DNA of 64,000 nt from Vibrio ezurae NBRC 102218 (GCF_000467185.1 NZ_BATM01000037.1:62001-126000); one strand, 5' to 3'. Positions 39,827-49,752 are shown, counted from the first letter of the stretch. Notes: generated by a model from the sequence alone, not told the origin. Numbers and translations: made by a program.

Positions 39827-41905
39827 CTAAGCTTTCGCATACTCATCGCTATTCACTATCCAGCGCTCAATGATCTGCTGGGCATTTTCTGGATATTGCT
39901 GGTGGATATAGCGCGCCATTTTTTGCACTTGTGGCACTAAATGTTGGTCGCGCATCAGATCGGCAATTTTAAAGTCGGCAATACCGGTTTGCTTGGTGCC
40001 AAGCAGTTCACCCGGACCGCGAATTTCTAAGTCTTTTTGCGCAATAACAAAACCATCATTACTTTCTCTGAGTACCCCTAAACGCTTCTGAGCGGTTTTA
40101 GATAAAGGCGCATGATAGAGAAGCACACAATGACTGGCGACGGTTCCACGTCCAACGCGGCCGCGTAACTGGTGTAATTGTGCTAACCCGAGGCGTTCTG
40201 GGTTTTCGATGATCATTAAGCTGGAATTTGGCACATCTACGCCCACTTCAATCACGGTGGTAGCGACCAAAAGTTGTAATTCATTGGCTTTAAACTGCTG
40301 CATGATGGCTTGTTTTTCGGCGGGTTTCATTCGTCCATGCACCAGTCCTACCTTTAGCTCCGGTAATTTAGCGGTGAGCTCTTCGGCTATTTCAGCAGCA
40401 GCTTGAGCTTCTAAGACTTCGGACTCGTCGATTAGCGTACACACCCAATACGCTTGCTTACCTTCATGAGCACAAGCAACTCGGATACGTTCAATAATAT
40501 CGGCGCGCTTAGTATCGGGTATGGCAACGGTTTGAATGGGCGTTCTTCCCGGTGGCAGTTCATCAATAATCGAGGTTTCAAGATCGGCATAAGCGGTCAT
40601 GGCTAAGGTTCTTGGAATCGGTGTGGCAGTCATGATTAATTGATGAGGGTAGTATCCAGCAACCGCGCCTTTTTCTCGAAGCTCTAGACGCTGGTGGACA
40701 CCAAAACGGTGCTGTTCATCAATGATCACTAAAGAGAGGTTATGGAATTTTACCTGTTCTTGAAATAAAGCATGCGTACCGATCACCATTTGTGCTTCGC
40801 CACTGGCGATGGCGTCCAGTTGTGCTTGTTTGGCCTTGCCGGTGACTTTCCCCGCCAGCCAACCAACTTTGATACCCAGTTGTTCAAACCAAGCGGTAAA
40901 GTTGATGGCGTGTTGCTCAGCCAATAGCTCGGTTGGTGCCATCATTGCCACTTGATAGCCTTGTTCGATGGCGGTGACGGCGGCGAGTGCCGCTACCAAT
41001 GTTTTGCCTGATCCCACGTCGCCTTGTACTAAACGCATCATCGGGTGGGGTTTGAGAAGATCGCCTTCGATCTCGTTAACAACTCTAACTTGCGCCTTGG
41101 TTGGAGAGAAGGGCAGTAAATCCAGCAATTGTGTTTTTAAACGTTTCGATGCGGGCAGTGCAATTGCATCATCAAGCTGTCCTTTGCTTCTGAGCGCTAG
41201 CATCGATAGATTTTGGGCTAACAACTCTTCGATGATCAAGCGTAGTTGTGAGGGGTGGCGACCTAAATCAAACTGCTCCATGTCTATCTCTGGAGAGGGG
41301 CGATGCACAATGTGCAGTGCTTGATTTAGGGATAATTGTGCATCATACAATCCGTCGGGCAGTAACTCGTTCACCGCTGACTTATCTAACAACTCTAAAG
41401 CTTGATCGGTGAGGTTGCGTAAAGTGAGTTGGCGCAAACCTTCTGTCGTTGGGTAAACAGGGGTCAAACTGGATTCGGTCGTCACCGCTTTACCTTCATT
41501 AAAAAATGAAAAATCAGGGTGAACGATCTCTAAACCTTGATTGCCACGTTTGATCTCGCCATAAGCGTGTACCCATTTGCCTTCACTGAAATTATTTTTC
41601 ATTCCGGCGGTAAAGTTAAAAAATCGCAATGTGATGGTGCCATTTCCATCGCTGATTTTTACGGTGAGCATTTTTCTTCGAGCAAAAACAGTATCCACCG
41701 TCATAACTTTGCCTTGCACTCCCGCCCATAGGCCAGCGTGCAAACTTATCATCGGATAAACGCGAGTTCGGTCTTCATAACGGTGCGGAAGGTGAAATAA
41801 AAGGTCTTGAATAGAGATAAGGCCGACCTTAGCCAGCTTTTCAGCGACCTTTGCCCCAACGCCATTTAAGGAAGTCAGTGGGATTGCAGATAAGAGTTGC
41901 GACAT
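39827..41905 (-). CDS. recG: ATP-dependent DNA helicase RecG
   Basis: 692 residues. It remodels stalled forks and branch-migrates Holliday junctions. An N-terminal wedge/OB domain (about 1-165, opening PLTSLNGVGAKVAEKL) is followed by helicase motif I GDVGSGKT, motif II DEQHRFG, motif III TATPIPRT and motif VI QLRGRVGRG. The RecG C-terminal hook follows. It is read alone, divergent from rpmB. Confidence 0.97.
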   Translation of the reverse strand: MSQLLSAIPLTSLNGVGAKVAEKLAKVGLISIQDLLFHLPHRYEDRTRVYPMISLHAGLWAGVQGKVMTVDTVFARRKMLTVKISDGNGTITLRFFNFTAGMKNNFSEGKWVHAYGEIKRGNQGLEIVHPDFSFFNEGKAVTTESSLTPVYPTTEGLRQLTLRNLTDQALELLDKSAVNELLPDGLYDAQLSLNQALHIVHRPSPEIDMEQFDLGRHPSQLRLIIEELLAQNLSMLALRSKGQLDDAIALPASKRLKTQLLDLLPFSPTKAQVRVVNEIEGDLLKPHPMMRLVQGDVGSGKTLVAALAAVTAIEQGYQVAMMAPTELLAEQHAINFTAWFEQLGIKVGWLAGKVTGKAKQAQLDAIASGEAQMVIGTHALFQEQVKFHNLSLVIIDEQHRFGVHQRLELREKGAVAGYYPHQLIMTATPIPRTLAMTAYADLETSIIDELPPGRTPIQTVAIPDTKRADIIERIRVACAHEGKQAYWVCTLIDESEVLEAQAAAEIAEELTAKLPELKVGLVHGRMKPAEKQAIMQQFKANELQLLVATTVIEVGVDVPNSSLMIIENPERLGLAQLHQLRGRVGRGTVASHCVLLYHAPLSKTAQKRLGVLRESNDGFVIAQKDLEIRGPGELLGTKQTGIADFKIADLMRDQHLVPQVQKMARYIHQQYPENAQQIIERWIVNSDEYAKA

Positions 41906-42286
41906 TCTGACCTCGGTAAGTGAATGATTTATATCAGTATGATGATGAATTCCAAGCTATATTAGGCTAACAATTTACGCTAGCCAAACACAAATAGTCG
42001 TCAAGCTAAATTAAATATAGGTCTGATAGCTAATTAGTGGTTGTAGGGTGTAGGATTTCTGGTAACATACGCGCACTATTTTTGAACAAAAATCAGCTCT
42101 GCTCAAAAAAGATCACCAAATTCTGTAAAAAGGATCTGTTCGGGTCTTGAGCAATTCTCGTCAAGTTAGTATAATACGCGACCTTTGATAGCCTTGTATG
42201 GATTTTCCATAATGGTTTTCGGCCTCACTAGAGAGGTTCGGCCACCAAGGTTGATATCGAGCTGAAACGATTTGGAGAAGACATTC
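41906..42286. other. recG/rpmB divergent intergenic region (381 bp)
   Basis: AT-rich. It holds the strong rpmB promoter at 42147-42175 and a 105-nt leader with dyad-rich sequence (GGCC arms around 42215-42240). No gene is visible; the recG promoter was not located. Confidence 0.5.
42147..42175 (+). promoter_or_regulatory. sigma-70 promoter of rpmB-rpmG
   Basis: TTGAGC, a 17-bp spacer and a perfect TATAAT, followed by a GC-rich discriminator (ACGCGACC) as in stringently controlled ribosomal promoters. Confidence 0.75.
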
Positions 42287-42523
42287 ATGTCCCGAGTATG
42301 CCAAGTAACTGGTAAGCGTCCTGTAACGGGTAACAACCGTTCTCACGCACGCAACGCTACTAAGCGCCGTTTTCTGCCGAACCTACAAACTCATCGTTTC
42401 TGGGTAGAGAGCGAAAAACGTTTTGTTAAACTACGTCTAACTGCTAAAGGCATGCGTATTATTGATAAGAAAGGCATCGATGCTGTTCTTGTTGATATCC
42501 GTGCACGTGGCGAAAACGTTTAA
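42287..42523 (+). CDS. rpmB: 50S ribosomal protein L28
   Basis: 78 residues from the ATG at 42287 ([17 protein letters not shown]), the standard start, with GGAG 10 nt upstream. An ATG 15 bp earlier in frame is not part of the family sequence. Highly basic; ends IRARGENV. First gene of rpmB-rpmG, with a strong promoter upstream. Confidence 0.98.
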   Translation: MSRVCQVTGKRPVTGNNRSHARNATKRRFLPNLQTHRFWVESEKRFVKLRLTAKGMRIIDKKGIDAVLVDIRARGENV

Positions 42524-42536
42524 GAGGAATTGAGCA

Positions 42537-42704
42537 ATGGCTAAAGGCATTCGCGAAAAAATTAAACTTGTTTCTTCTGCTGGTACAGGTCACTTCTATA
42601 CTACAGATAAAAACAAACGTAACATGCCGGGCAAATTTGAGATCAAGAAATTTGATCCAGTTGTTCGTCAACACGTTATGTACAAAGAAGCTAAAATCAA
42701 GTAA
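42537..42704 (+). CDS. rpmG: 50S ribosomal protein L33
   Basis: 55 residues: [20 protein letters not shown] to the end at KEAKIK. Length and sequence are those of L33 of the cysteine-free type, lacking the zinc-binding CxxC pairs, so it does not need zinc. AGAGGA precedes the ATG by about 8 nt. The gene begins 13 bp after rpmB and ends at a strong terminator. Confidence 0.97.
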   Translation: MAKGIREKIKLVSSAGTGHFYTTDKNKRNMPGKFEIKKFDPVVRQHVMYKEAKIK

Positions 42705-42733
42705 TTGATTTAACACTTCTTTACGCAGAACAT

Positions 42734-42764
42734 AAAAACCCAGCACTTGTTGCTGGGTTTTTTT
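42734..42764 (+). terminator. rpmBG terminator
   Basis: AAAAACCCAGCA, a 5-nt loop and TGCTGGGTTTTT followed by TT, 29 bp after rpmG. Confidence 0.9.
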
Positions 42765-42815
42765 ATGCCTAGAAAACGTTAGAATGATGATTCCATAGAA
42801 TGAATTGAGCGATGC

Positions 42816-43637
42816 ATGCCAGAGTTACCAGAAGTTGAAGTATCCCGCATGGGGATCAGTCCGCACATTACAGGTCAAACGATCAAAAAAATTGTAGTGC
42901 GTCAGCCAAAACTACGTTGGCCTGTGCCAGAGCAACTGCAACAACTCAGTGGTGTGGTGATTGAAGCGGTCACTCGCCGTGCTAAATATCTTCTACTGCA
43001 TACTGCCAATGGTTGTATTGTGGTGCATTTAGGTATGTCGGGCTCATTAAGGATTCAAGACGAGGGTGTGCAGGCAAGCAAACATGATCATGTTGATCTT
43101 ATTTTGCAAAATGGCAAGTTATTGCGCTACAACGATCCGAGACGTTTTGGATCTTGGTTGTGGATCGAAGCTGGTGAATCATTGTCTATCTTAGATAACC
43201 TAGGGCCGGAGCCTCTTAGTGATGACTTTAGCTCTAAGCATATTATCGCTCTGGCAGCCAAAAGGCGCATCGCCGTAAAGCAATTCATTATGGATAATAA
43301 GGTTGTGGTGGGCGTAGGAAATATTTACGCTAACGAATCTTTGTTTAATGCTAAAATTCACCCATTAAGACCTGCTAACTCATTGACACATAAAGAGTGG
43401 GATGAGTTGGTTAAAGAAATAAAACAGGTGCTTAGCAACGCCATAAAACAAGGCGGAACCACGCTTAATGATTTTGCTCAGCCAGACGGTAAGCCTGGTT
43501 ATTTTGCTCAAGAGCTGCAAGTTTATGGTAGATCAGGGCAAGAATGCCTGGTCTGCGCAACGAAAATTAGCCAAAAGATGGTTGGGCAAAGAAATACATT
43601 TTGGTGTGAAACATGCCAACAGAAGGAAACAGCATGA
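42816..43637 (+). CDS. mutM: Formamidopyrimidine-DNA glycosylase MutM (Fpg)
   Basis: 273 residues. It excises 8-oxoguanine and formamidopyrimidines and cuts the abasic site. The catalytic N-terminal PELPEVE is intact after the initiator Met, with the Lys near 57 (AKYLLLHT). The helix-two-turn-helix region contains NIYANESLF. The C-terminal zinc finger has four cysteines (CLVCATK and CETCQQ). The ATG at 42816 has a weak ribosome-binding site. Its stop overlaps the start of the following epimerase gene (ATGA). Confidence 0.96.
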   Translation: MPELPEVEVSRMGISPHITGQTIKKIVVRQPKLRWPVPEQLQQLSGVVIEAVTRRAKYLLLHTANGCIVVHLGMSGSLRIQDEGVQASKHDHVDLILQNGKLLRYNDPRRFGSWLWIEAGESLSILDNLGPEPLSDDFSSKHIIALAAKRRIAVKQFIMDNKVVVGVGNIYANESLFNAKIHPLRPANSLTHKEWDELVKEIKQVLSNAIKQGGTTLNDFAQPDGKPGYFAQELQVYGRSGQECLVCATKISQKMVGQRNTFWCETCQQKETA

Positions 43638-44638
43638 AATATTTAGTCACTGGAGCTGCTGGCTTCATCGGTAGTGCAGTCGTAGAGCGCTTAACGCAGG
43701 CTGGACATGATGTTGTCGGTATCGACAATATGAATGACTACTACCAAGTTTCTCTAAAGGAAGATCGCTTAAAGCGTATTGAGCATGACAAATTTACCTT
43801 TAAGCAGCTTGATTTAGCTGACCGCGAAGGCATCGCCGCGCTATTTGCTGAAGAGCAATTTGATAAAGTGATTCACTTGGCCGCGCAAGCAGGCGTGCGT
43901 TATTCCATTGATAATCCGCTAGCGTATGCCGACAGTAACCTTATCGGCCATTTGACTATCTTAGAAGGTTGTCGCCACCATAAGATCAAACACCTTGTGT
44001 ATGCCTCTTCTAGTTCAGTTTACGGCTTGAATAAAAAAATGCCGTTCGATACTGCAGATTCAGTCGATCACCCGGTATCACTGTACGCAGCAACTAAAAA
44101 ATCCAATGAGCTAATGGCTCATACTTACTCGCACCTCTATGGCGTACCTACAACAGGATTAAGATTCTTCACTGTTTATGGCCCATGGGGACGTCCTGAT
44201 ATGGCGCTATTTAAGTTCACCAAAGCTATCGTAAATGGTGATGCGATTGACGTGTATAACAACGGCGATATGCAGCGTGATTTCACTTATATTGATGATA
44301 TCGTTGAAGGTATCCTGCGTATTCAAGACGTTATCCCTGAGGCGAATACTGACTGGAGTGTTGAACAAGGTTCTCCTGCAACCAGCTCTGCACCATACCG
44401 AGTGTATAACATTGGTCACGGCAGCCCGGTGAAACTGATGGAATATATCGAAGCGCTAGAAGAGGCTCTGGGTATTGAAGCGAAGAAAAACTTCATGCCA
44501 ATGCAACCCGGTGATGTGTATGCCACTTACGCTGATACAGCAGACTTGTTTAAATCGACCGGTTACAAGCCTGAAGTGAAAGTGAAAGAGGGCGTACAAG
44601 CTTTTGTTGATTGGTACAAAGCTTATTACACCCTATAG
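43634..44638 (+). CDS. UDP-glucuronate 4-epimerase-like SDR protein
   Basis: 334 residues from the ATG at 43634, with AAGGAA 6 nt upstream. Extended short-chain dehydrogenase: NAD-binding [10 protein letters not shown] at 6-15, catalytic SSSSVYG and YAATK, and the late [16 protein letters not shown]. The [20 protein letters not shown] stretch is characteristic of UDP-glucuronate 4-epimerases (CapI/WbpP-like), which make UDP-galacturonate for surface polysaccharide. It overlaps mutM by 4 bp, so translation is probably coupled to a DNA repair gene with no obvious link. With ugd at 59.8 kb the window encodes UDP-glucose to UDP-glucuronate to UDP-galacturonate. The exact substrate is inferred. 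Confidence 0.85.
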   Translation: MKYLVTGAAGFIGSAVVERLTQAGHDVVGIDNMNDYYQVSLKEDRLKRIEHDKFTFKQLDLADREGIAALFAEEQFDKVIHLAAQAGVRYSIDNPLAYADSNLIGHLTILEGCRHHKIKHLVYASSSSVYGLNKKMPFDTADSVDHPVSLYAATKKSNELMAHTYSHLYGVPTTGLRFFTVYGPWGRPDMALFKFTKAIVNGDAIDVYNNGDMQRDFTYIDDIVEGILRIQDVIPEANTDWSVEQGSPATSSAPYRVYNIGHGSPVKLMEYIEALEEALGIEAKKNFMPMQPGDVYATYADTADLFKSTGYKPEVKVKEGVQAFVDWYKAYYTL

Positions 44639-44647
44639 TCTGGTATT

Positions 44648-44708
44648 AGGTTTAGTTCTTGGTTCTTTTAGTTGGAATAAAAGAATAGAAGAGCTAAACC
44701 TTTTCTTT
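44648..44708 (+). terminator. terminator after the epimerase gene
   Basis: AGGTTTAGTTCTT pairs with AAGAGCTAAACCT (one G-T pair) with an inner TTCTTTTA/TAAAAGAA helix, then TTTCTTT. The right arm includes the last codons of the converging coaD. Confidence 0.6.
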
Positions 44709-45170
44709 AATTCGTTTAAATACCGAAGACGGCACAAAACCTTCCACATCCCCACCGTGAATCGCAACTTCCCTGACAATGGTTGACGAAAGAAAAGCAA
44801 ACTCTTCAGACGGCGTTAAGAAGATACTTTCTAATGTCGGCATCAGTTTTCGGTACATGCTTGTAAGACCAAACTCATACTCAAAATCCATCGTAGTACG
44901 CAAACCTCGAATAAGCAGGTTCGCTTGCTTTTGCTTGGCAAACTCAATTAATAACCCAGAAAAGCCTTCCACTTTGACATTGTTTAGATGCACAACAGAC
45001 TCTTGAAGCATCGCTACCCGTTCTTCTAGGGTGAACATTGTATTTTTACTTGGACTGGCAGCAACACATACTGTGACTTGCTCAAAAAGATTGGCTGCGC
45101 GGGTAATAATATCTAGATGACCATTGGTTAAAGGATCAAAAGTGCCAGGGTAGAGGACATGGTTTTTCAT
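44694..45170 (-). CDS. coaD: Phosphopantetheine adenylyltransferase
   Basis: 158 residues. Transfers AMP to 4'-phosphopantetheine in coenzyme A synthesis. The nucleotidyltransferase motif [12 protein letters not shown] is at 7-18, with T10 and H18, and the late motif reads [15 protein letters not shown]. It lies 3 bp after the OpsX-like gene on the same strand, the usual kdtB-type link between CoA synthesis and LPS core genes. Confidence 0.97.
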   Translation of the reverse strand: MKNHVLYPGTFDPLTNGHLDIITRAANLFEQVTVCVAASPSKNTMFTLEERVAMLQESVVHLNNVKVEGFSGLLIEFAKQKQANLLIRGLRTTMDFEYEFGLTSMYRKLMPTLESIFLTPSEEFAFLSSTIVREVAIHGGDVEGFVPSSVFKRIKEKV

Positions 45171-45173
45171 AAA

Positions 45174-46217
45174 TTAATTCTTCTCTAATGCTTTATCGAG
45201 TAGGTGGCAGACTTGTTTGGTACTAATTGCAGACATTAGATCATCGCCTTTTGCGCGAGTTCCCCAAGGAATGTCTGACAGTGACTTATTCGTTTGCTGC
45301 TGAATATGCTCATCATAGGCATTCGCTACCAGTTCCAGACTATTATAAGGACCAGTGCGTCGCGGATCGCTGTGAGCATAAAGGCCTATCACAGGCGTGC
45401 CTTGCGTAGTGGCTAAATGAGCGGGCCCTGAATCGGGGGCGAGTACTACGCTCGCCTCATTAAGTATTGCAGTCAGTTGTTTTAATGAGGTTTTCCCCAC
45501 CATGTTATTCACATCACCTTGCATCAATTGAGCAATGTTTTCGGCTAATTTGATTTCCCTGTCAGCAGGTGAGCCACACAGTATGACTTGCATGCCTTTG
45601 TCTATCGCATAATCAGCGACGGCAGCATAGCGCTCTGTTAGCCAATTGCGGCTATCTTTACTCGCTGCGGCAGAAATGACTAATGTTGGCTGGTTATTGA
45701 TAACGTTCTTAGCAAATTTAGTGTCGTCATGGCTAACGGGAATGTGCCATTGCGGAGCCTGAAACGGAACCCCAATGTATCGCGCAAAATCAGCAAAATT
45801 ATCTAAAACATGAAAGCTTTGTGAGTTTGGAATGTGTTTGTTAGTAAACAACCACTGACCTTCTTTGGTTCTATTCTTACCAAAGCCGATTTTATAATCC
45901 GCTTTAATGCCAAGAGAGAGGGCGCTTGCTCGAAGAGCGGCTTGCATATGCAGCAAAGCATCAAAGCGCGTCGATGACAGCTGTTTCCACACCGCCTTCA
46001 TGCCTTTAAATCCCAGCTTTTTATCGAACACCACAATTTCAATGTTGGGTAAATCACCGATAAGCTGCGCTTCAATTTTACCGCAAATCCAAGTGATCTT
46101 AGTGCTTGGCCAATAGTTTTGGATTGCTTGTACAACAGCGATAGCATGGCAAACATCACCGATGGCAGAAAGGCGAAGAATACAGAGTGATTTTGGTGGT
46201 GATTTAAACAGTGTCAT
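45174..46217 (-). CDS. OpsX-like LPS heptosyltransferase (GT9)
   Basis: 347 residues, glycosyltransferase family 9. The N-terminus CILRLSAIGDVCHAIAVV binds the acceptor side. The donor-binding region has APDSGPAHLATTQGTPVIGL followed by YAHSDPRRTGPY. It most resembles OpsX-type heptosyltransferase I, which adds the first heptose to Kdo on the lipid A core. It is transcribed with coaD and divergent from kdkA, which modifies the Kdo residue. Assignment to heptosyltransferase I rather than another GT9 is by resemblance. Confidence 0.82.
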   Translation of the reverse strand: MTLFKSPPKSLCILRLSAIGDVCHAIAVVQAIQNYWPSTKITWICGKIEAQLIGDLPNIEIVVFDKKLGFKGMKAVWKQLSSTRFDALLHMQAALRASALSLGIKADYKIGFGKNRTKEGQWLFTNKHIPNSQSFHVLDNFADFARYIGVPFQAPQWHIPVSHDDTKFAKNVINNQPTLVISAAASKDSRNWLTERYAAVADYAIDKGMQVILCGSPADREIKLAENIAQLMQGDVNNMVGKTSLKQLTAILNEASVVLAPDSGPAHLATTQGTPVIGLYAHSDPRRTGPYNSLELVANAYDEHIQQQTNKSLSDIPWGTRAKGDDLMSAISTKQVCHLLDKALEKN

Positions 46218-46308
46218 GCAATTGGCTCATAAAGGAGATAGATAAATTATGCAGGTGCTAGAGTTAATTGTAAAATCAGGAAAGAATTGAATTGATTGGG
46301 GTTGCAGA

Positions 46309-47022
46309 TTGGAAACATTAAACAATGGGTCAGAAGTCATTTGGTATGAACCTAGCTTACTCAATGTCCCACCAGAAATGTGTTTTGAAGCCCCATATTG
46401 GTTTGTGCAGGACAAAATAACCGGTAGCGCAAAAGGACGAGGCACCACTTGGTTTGTACAACTTGATGGTTTACAAGCCGCACTGCGTCACTATCGTCGT
46501 GGCGGACTGTTTGGCAAATTAGTCAAAGATCAGTACTGGTTCTCTGGGTGGCAGAACACTCGCAGTTATCAAGAGTATAAGTTGCTACAGCATCTGCGTG
46601 AGCAAGGAGTTAACGTCCCCAGACCCATTGCCGCTAAGGCCGATAAATTTGGCCCTTTTTATACCGCGGATTTATTGAGTGAAAGAATACCAAATGCTCA
46701 AGACTTAGTGGCACAGCTACAACACTCACCGGTGAGTTCTGAGATATACCAATCCATTGGCAGGCAAATAAGCAAGCTTCATCAAGCACAAGTTAATCAC
46801 ACCGATCTTAATATCCACAATATCTTGCTCGATAACAGTGATCAGGTATGGATCATAGATTTTGATAAATGCTATCAACAAGATGGTGATGGTTGGAAAC
46901 AGGCAAACTTAGAAAGATTAAAGCGCTCATTCCTCAAGGAAGTACAGCGCTTTTCGATCCACTGGCAAGAGAGTGATTGGGAGCAGCTATTGCTTGGTTA
47001 TCACGCTAGAGAGAGCCTCTAA
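46309..47022 (+). CDS. kdkA: Kdo kinase KdkA
   Basis: 237 residues, protein-kinase-like fold. It phosphorylates position 4 of the single Kdo of vibrio and Haemophilus lipid A. Family signatures are GSAKGRGTTWFVQLDGLQAA and LRHYRRGGLFGK. The catalytic HTDLNIHNILLD has D166 and the metal motif IIDFDKC has D184. The start is TTG at 46309 with only a weak GGGG upstream; no ATG or GTG is available before the in-frame stop at 46288. Its last 36 bp overlap the 3' end of waaA. Confidence 0.92.
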   Translation: METLNNGSEVIWYEPSLLNVPPEMCFEAPYWFVQDKITGSAKGRGTTWFVQLDGLQAALRHYRRGGLFGKLVKDQYWFSGWQNTRSYQEYKLLQHLREQGVNVPRPIAAKADKFGPFYTADLLSERIPNAQDLVAQLQHSPVSSEIYQSIGRQISKLHQAQVNHTDLNIHNILLDNSDQVWIIDFDKCYQQDGDGWKQANLERLKRSFLKEVQRFSIHWQESDWEQLLLGYHARESL

Positions 47023-48261
47023 GGTTTTGGCTACCGCGCCTTGGTTTTGCGCGACCACTTTTAATGCATTTTCGCCCATTTGTTCAGATAACGTAGAGTC
47101 ACTTAATAAGCGAACGAGCTGATGATTGATCTCGTCAGCAGAGTGACAAATAACTAAAGCTTGCTCTTTGATTAATTGATGTGTGATTTCTTTAAAATTA
47201 AAGAAACTAGGGCCATTTAGTATAGGCTTTCCGAGTGCAGCCGGTTCTAGCACATTATGCCCTCCTACTTTATCGCCGATAAGGCTTCCGGCCATAAAGC
47301 AAATGTCGGCTGCACTAATGAAGGTGAGCATTTCTCCCATAGTATCACCAAGATAAACTTGAGTCGTTGAGTCTATTTTATTTTCATGGGTTCGACGTAC
47401 GACATTGAAGCCATATTCTTCCCCAAATTTAGCGACGCCTTCAAATCTTTCTGGGTGACGAGGAACTAAAATTAGCAATGCTTCGGGATAGGCTTGTAAT
47501 AGCTTCTGATGAGCATCATAAAGTATCACATCTTCTCCTTCATGGGTGCTGGCTGCAACCCAGACAGGTCTATTTATCCCTAATTGATGACGAAGTGTTA
47601 AGGCATTTTCATGAACAGTGTTCGGTATGGATATGTCAAATTTTAGAGAGCCAGTAACGGATGATTTTTCAGGTAAAATACCTAATGATTTGAATCTCTC
47701 TGCATCAGCCTGATGTTGACAAAGAATTTGGTCAAGGTTTTGTGAAATAAGATTAAATACAGATTGGAACTGGCGATACCGTTGACATGAGCGTTCGGAC
47801 AGGCGAGCGTTGATAACTGAAATTGGAATATTGCTATTCGCTACCGCTTGTAATGTATTTGGCCATAGCTCTGTTTCCATGATTAGCATACATTTTGGAT
47901 TAGCGGTTTTTAGAAATCGACTGACACACCAGGAAAAATCAATAGGCATAAACCTGTGTTCAGCAATGTCATCGAGTTTAGCCGCTTGTTCTGCACCCGT
48001 GGTGGTGGTGGTGGTGATTAATATATCTTGATCAGGGTATTTTGCTTTAATTGCTCTTATTAGTGGGGTAGCTGCAATAGTTTCTCCAACAGAAACGGTA
48101 TGGATCCAGATTGGTTTTTTTCCGACTAAAGCAGAGCAGGAACCAAAGTATTCAGTCCAGCGACTTCCTACGCTAGGTTTCCCATTCTTCGATTTGAGTA
48201 AAGTGTATAATAGCACTGGCGATAATATTATAAGAGCTATGTTGTAGAGTATTCTGATCAA
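46987..48261 (-). CDS. waaA: Kdo transferase WaaA (KdtA)
   Basis: 424 residues, full length. It transfers Kdo from CMP-Kdo to lipid IVA; in KdkA-bearing organisms it is usually monofunctional. The N-terminal anchor IRILYNIALIILSPVLLYTL is followed by GKKPIWIHTVSVGETIAA, ETELWPN and the C-terminal GGHNVLEPAALGKPIL. A (GTG)n run at 47999-48016 encodes a Thr tract (ITTTTTTG) in place of the usual shorter one. It converges on kdkA with a 36-bp overlap. Confidence 0.95.
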   Translation of the reverse strand: MIRILYNIALIILSPVLLYTLLKSKNGKPSVGSRWTEYFGSCSALVGKKPIWIHTVSVGETIAATPLIRAIKAKYPDQDILITTTTTTGAEQAAKLDDIAEHRFMPIDFSWCVSRFLKTANPKCMLIMETELWPNTLQAVANSNIPISVINARLSERSCQRYRQFQSVFNLISQNLDQILCQHQADAERFKSLGILPEKSSVTGSLKFDISIPNTVHENALTLRHQLGINRPVWVAASTHEGEDVILYDAHQKLLQAYPEALLILVPRHPERFEGVAKFGEEYGFNVVRRTHENKIDSTTQVYLGDTMGEMLTFISAADICFMAGSLIGDKVGGHNVLEPAALGKPILNGPSFFNFKEITHQLIKEQALVICHSADEINHQLVRLLSDSTLSEQMGENALKVVAQNQGAVAKTLEALSSVITKQ

Positions 48262-48479
48262 ACTAATGGTCTTAATAGAGTAAGCTTAAAGTGTAGTTTG
48301 AAAGGTTATGGAGTAAAATCAAGTATTTTTAGCTTTATGGCGGTTTAGAAAGGAATTTGTTCTTTTCAAGCTAGAAAACTTGCTGGATAGTCCTCTTTCT
48401 CACTATCAGGGAAGTATGAATACGGTATCAATTTAGCCATTGTAGGCTTACATAAGTCAGTTTAGATGGAGTACAGACT

Positions 48480-49499
48480 TTGCATATATGTCACGTCAAC
48501 TTAGCGTCAGGCTTTAGTGGTGGAGAACGACAAACCCTTGAAATGATAAAGCAGCAGTTGAAATTGGGTGTCAAGCTGAGTGTAGTTGCAAACCCTTACA
48601 GCCCATTTTTTTCAGAAGTAAAAGCGTTAGGGTGCAAAGTTTTTGCAGCGAAGAAATTTTGGAATGCTCATCTTCAAGTGAAAAGTGAACATTTTGATGT
48701 TATTCATGTACATGATGGAAAAGCAGTGCATTGGGCTTATATACAGAATTTGTTAAGTAAAACTCCGTACATAATAACGAGAAGAATTGATAATCCTTTA
48801 AAAAGTAAATCATATCGCCAGTATCGTAAAGCCGCAGCCTTAGTTGGCTTAAGCACGGCAATTTGTCAGCAGCTAAAAAAAGTTAGCACAGAGACTAAAA
48901 TCGAAAAAATTCCTAGCTCTCCAATTGATTACCCATCGGATACACGCAAGATTCAGGATATAAAAGCTCGTTTTGGCAACAGAGCTTTAGTTATTCAAGC
49001 TGCAAATATGTATGAGCACAAAGGTTTTGATGTATCGATTAAAGCAGCTGAAATAGTAGAGAAAACAGCGCCAGAGATTCAATTTGTTTTCCTCGGTGAC
49101 GGCCGTATGAAAGCAGCGTTAGAGATCCAAGCGAGTCACCTTTCCAATGTCTGTTTTGTGGGTAAGCAATCGAATATGGGAGACTGGTTTTCAGCAGCAG
49201 ATCTGATGATACATCCAGCTTATAGCGAAGGGTTAGGTTCGGTGATTTTAGAAGCCCTTCACTGCCACTTACCTGTTATCGCAACAAGAGCTGGTGGGAT
49301 ACCTGACATTATTGATGACGGTATTAATGGCTTTCTCGTTGATATTGGTGATGCGAAGTCTTTGGCGGAGAAAGTACAGCTGGTTCTGAATGAAAACGAA
49401 TTAAAACAACAACTTATTGATAATATAGAGAGTAGCCTAGAAGAATTTCGCATTGAAAATACAGCCCAAAAATATATGACAATATATAGGGCACTGTAA
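48480..49499 (+). CDS. Glycosyltransferase family 4, LPS core
   Basis: 339 residues, GT-B fold. The acceptor-side loop is SGFSGGERQTL at 10-20 and the donor side contains QAANMYEHKGFDVSIKA and the EX7E region PAYSEGLGSVILEALHCHLP. The start is TTG at 48480 with GGAG 8 nt upstream. Its place between waaA and wavE suggests a core hexosyltransferase; donor and linkage are unknown. An AT-rich gap holding a hairpin follows. Confidence 0.85.
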   Translation: MHICHVNLASGFSGGERQTLEMIKQQLKLGVKLSVVANPYSPFFSEVKALGCKVFAAKKFWNAHLQVKSEHFDVIHVHDGKAVHWAYIQNLLSKTPYIITRRIDNPLKSKSYRQYRKAAALVGLSTAICQQLKKVSTETKIEKIPSSPIDYPSDTRKIQDIKARFGNRALVIQAANMYEHKGFDVSIKAAEIVEKTAPEIQFVFLGDGRMKAALEIQASHLSNVCFVGKQSNMGDWFSAADLMIHPAYSEGLGSVILEALHCHLPVIATRAGGIPDIIDDGINGFLVDIGDAKSLAEKVQLVLNENELKQQLIDNIESSLEEFRIENTAQKYMTIYRAL

Positions 49500-49513
49500 G
49501 AAGGTTATTAGCG

Positions 49514-49560
49514 CTAAGCGGATGATTACTATTGTAGTCAAGATGAAAATCACCGCTTAG
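49514..49560 (+). terminator. hairpin after the GT4 gene
   Basis: CTAAGCGG(A)TGATT pairs with AATCACCGCTTAG over 13 bp with one bulge. No clear T run follows, so termination is possible but not certain. The rest of 49500-49752 is AT-rich without a gene. Confidence 0.4.
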
Positions 49561-49752
49561 ATCACAGTTTATAGAAAAATCACCAGAGGTGAAATATCCT
49601 AGTCTCTGGCTATAGTATAATGATGGTTTTTCTTTATAGGGTATTATCATAGTAGCTTGATATGATTTTTAGAAATTAAAGTTAAGACGATGCCTATTAT
49701 ATTTATTACTGCTCATATATTGTGACAGTATGATTTTGTTTGATGATTTATT

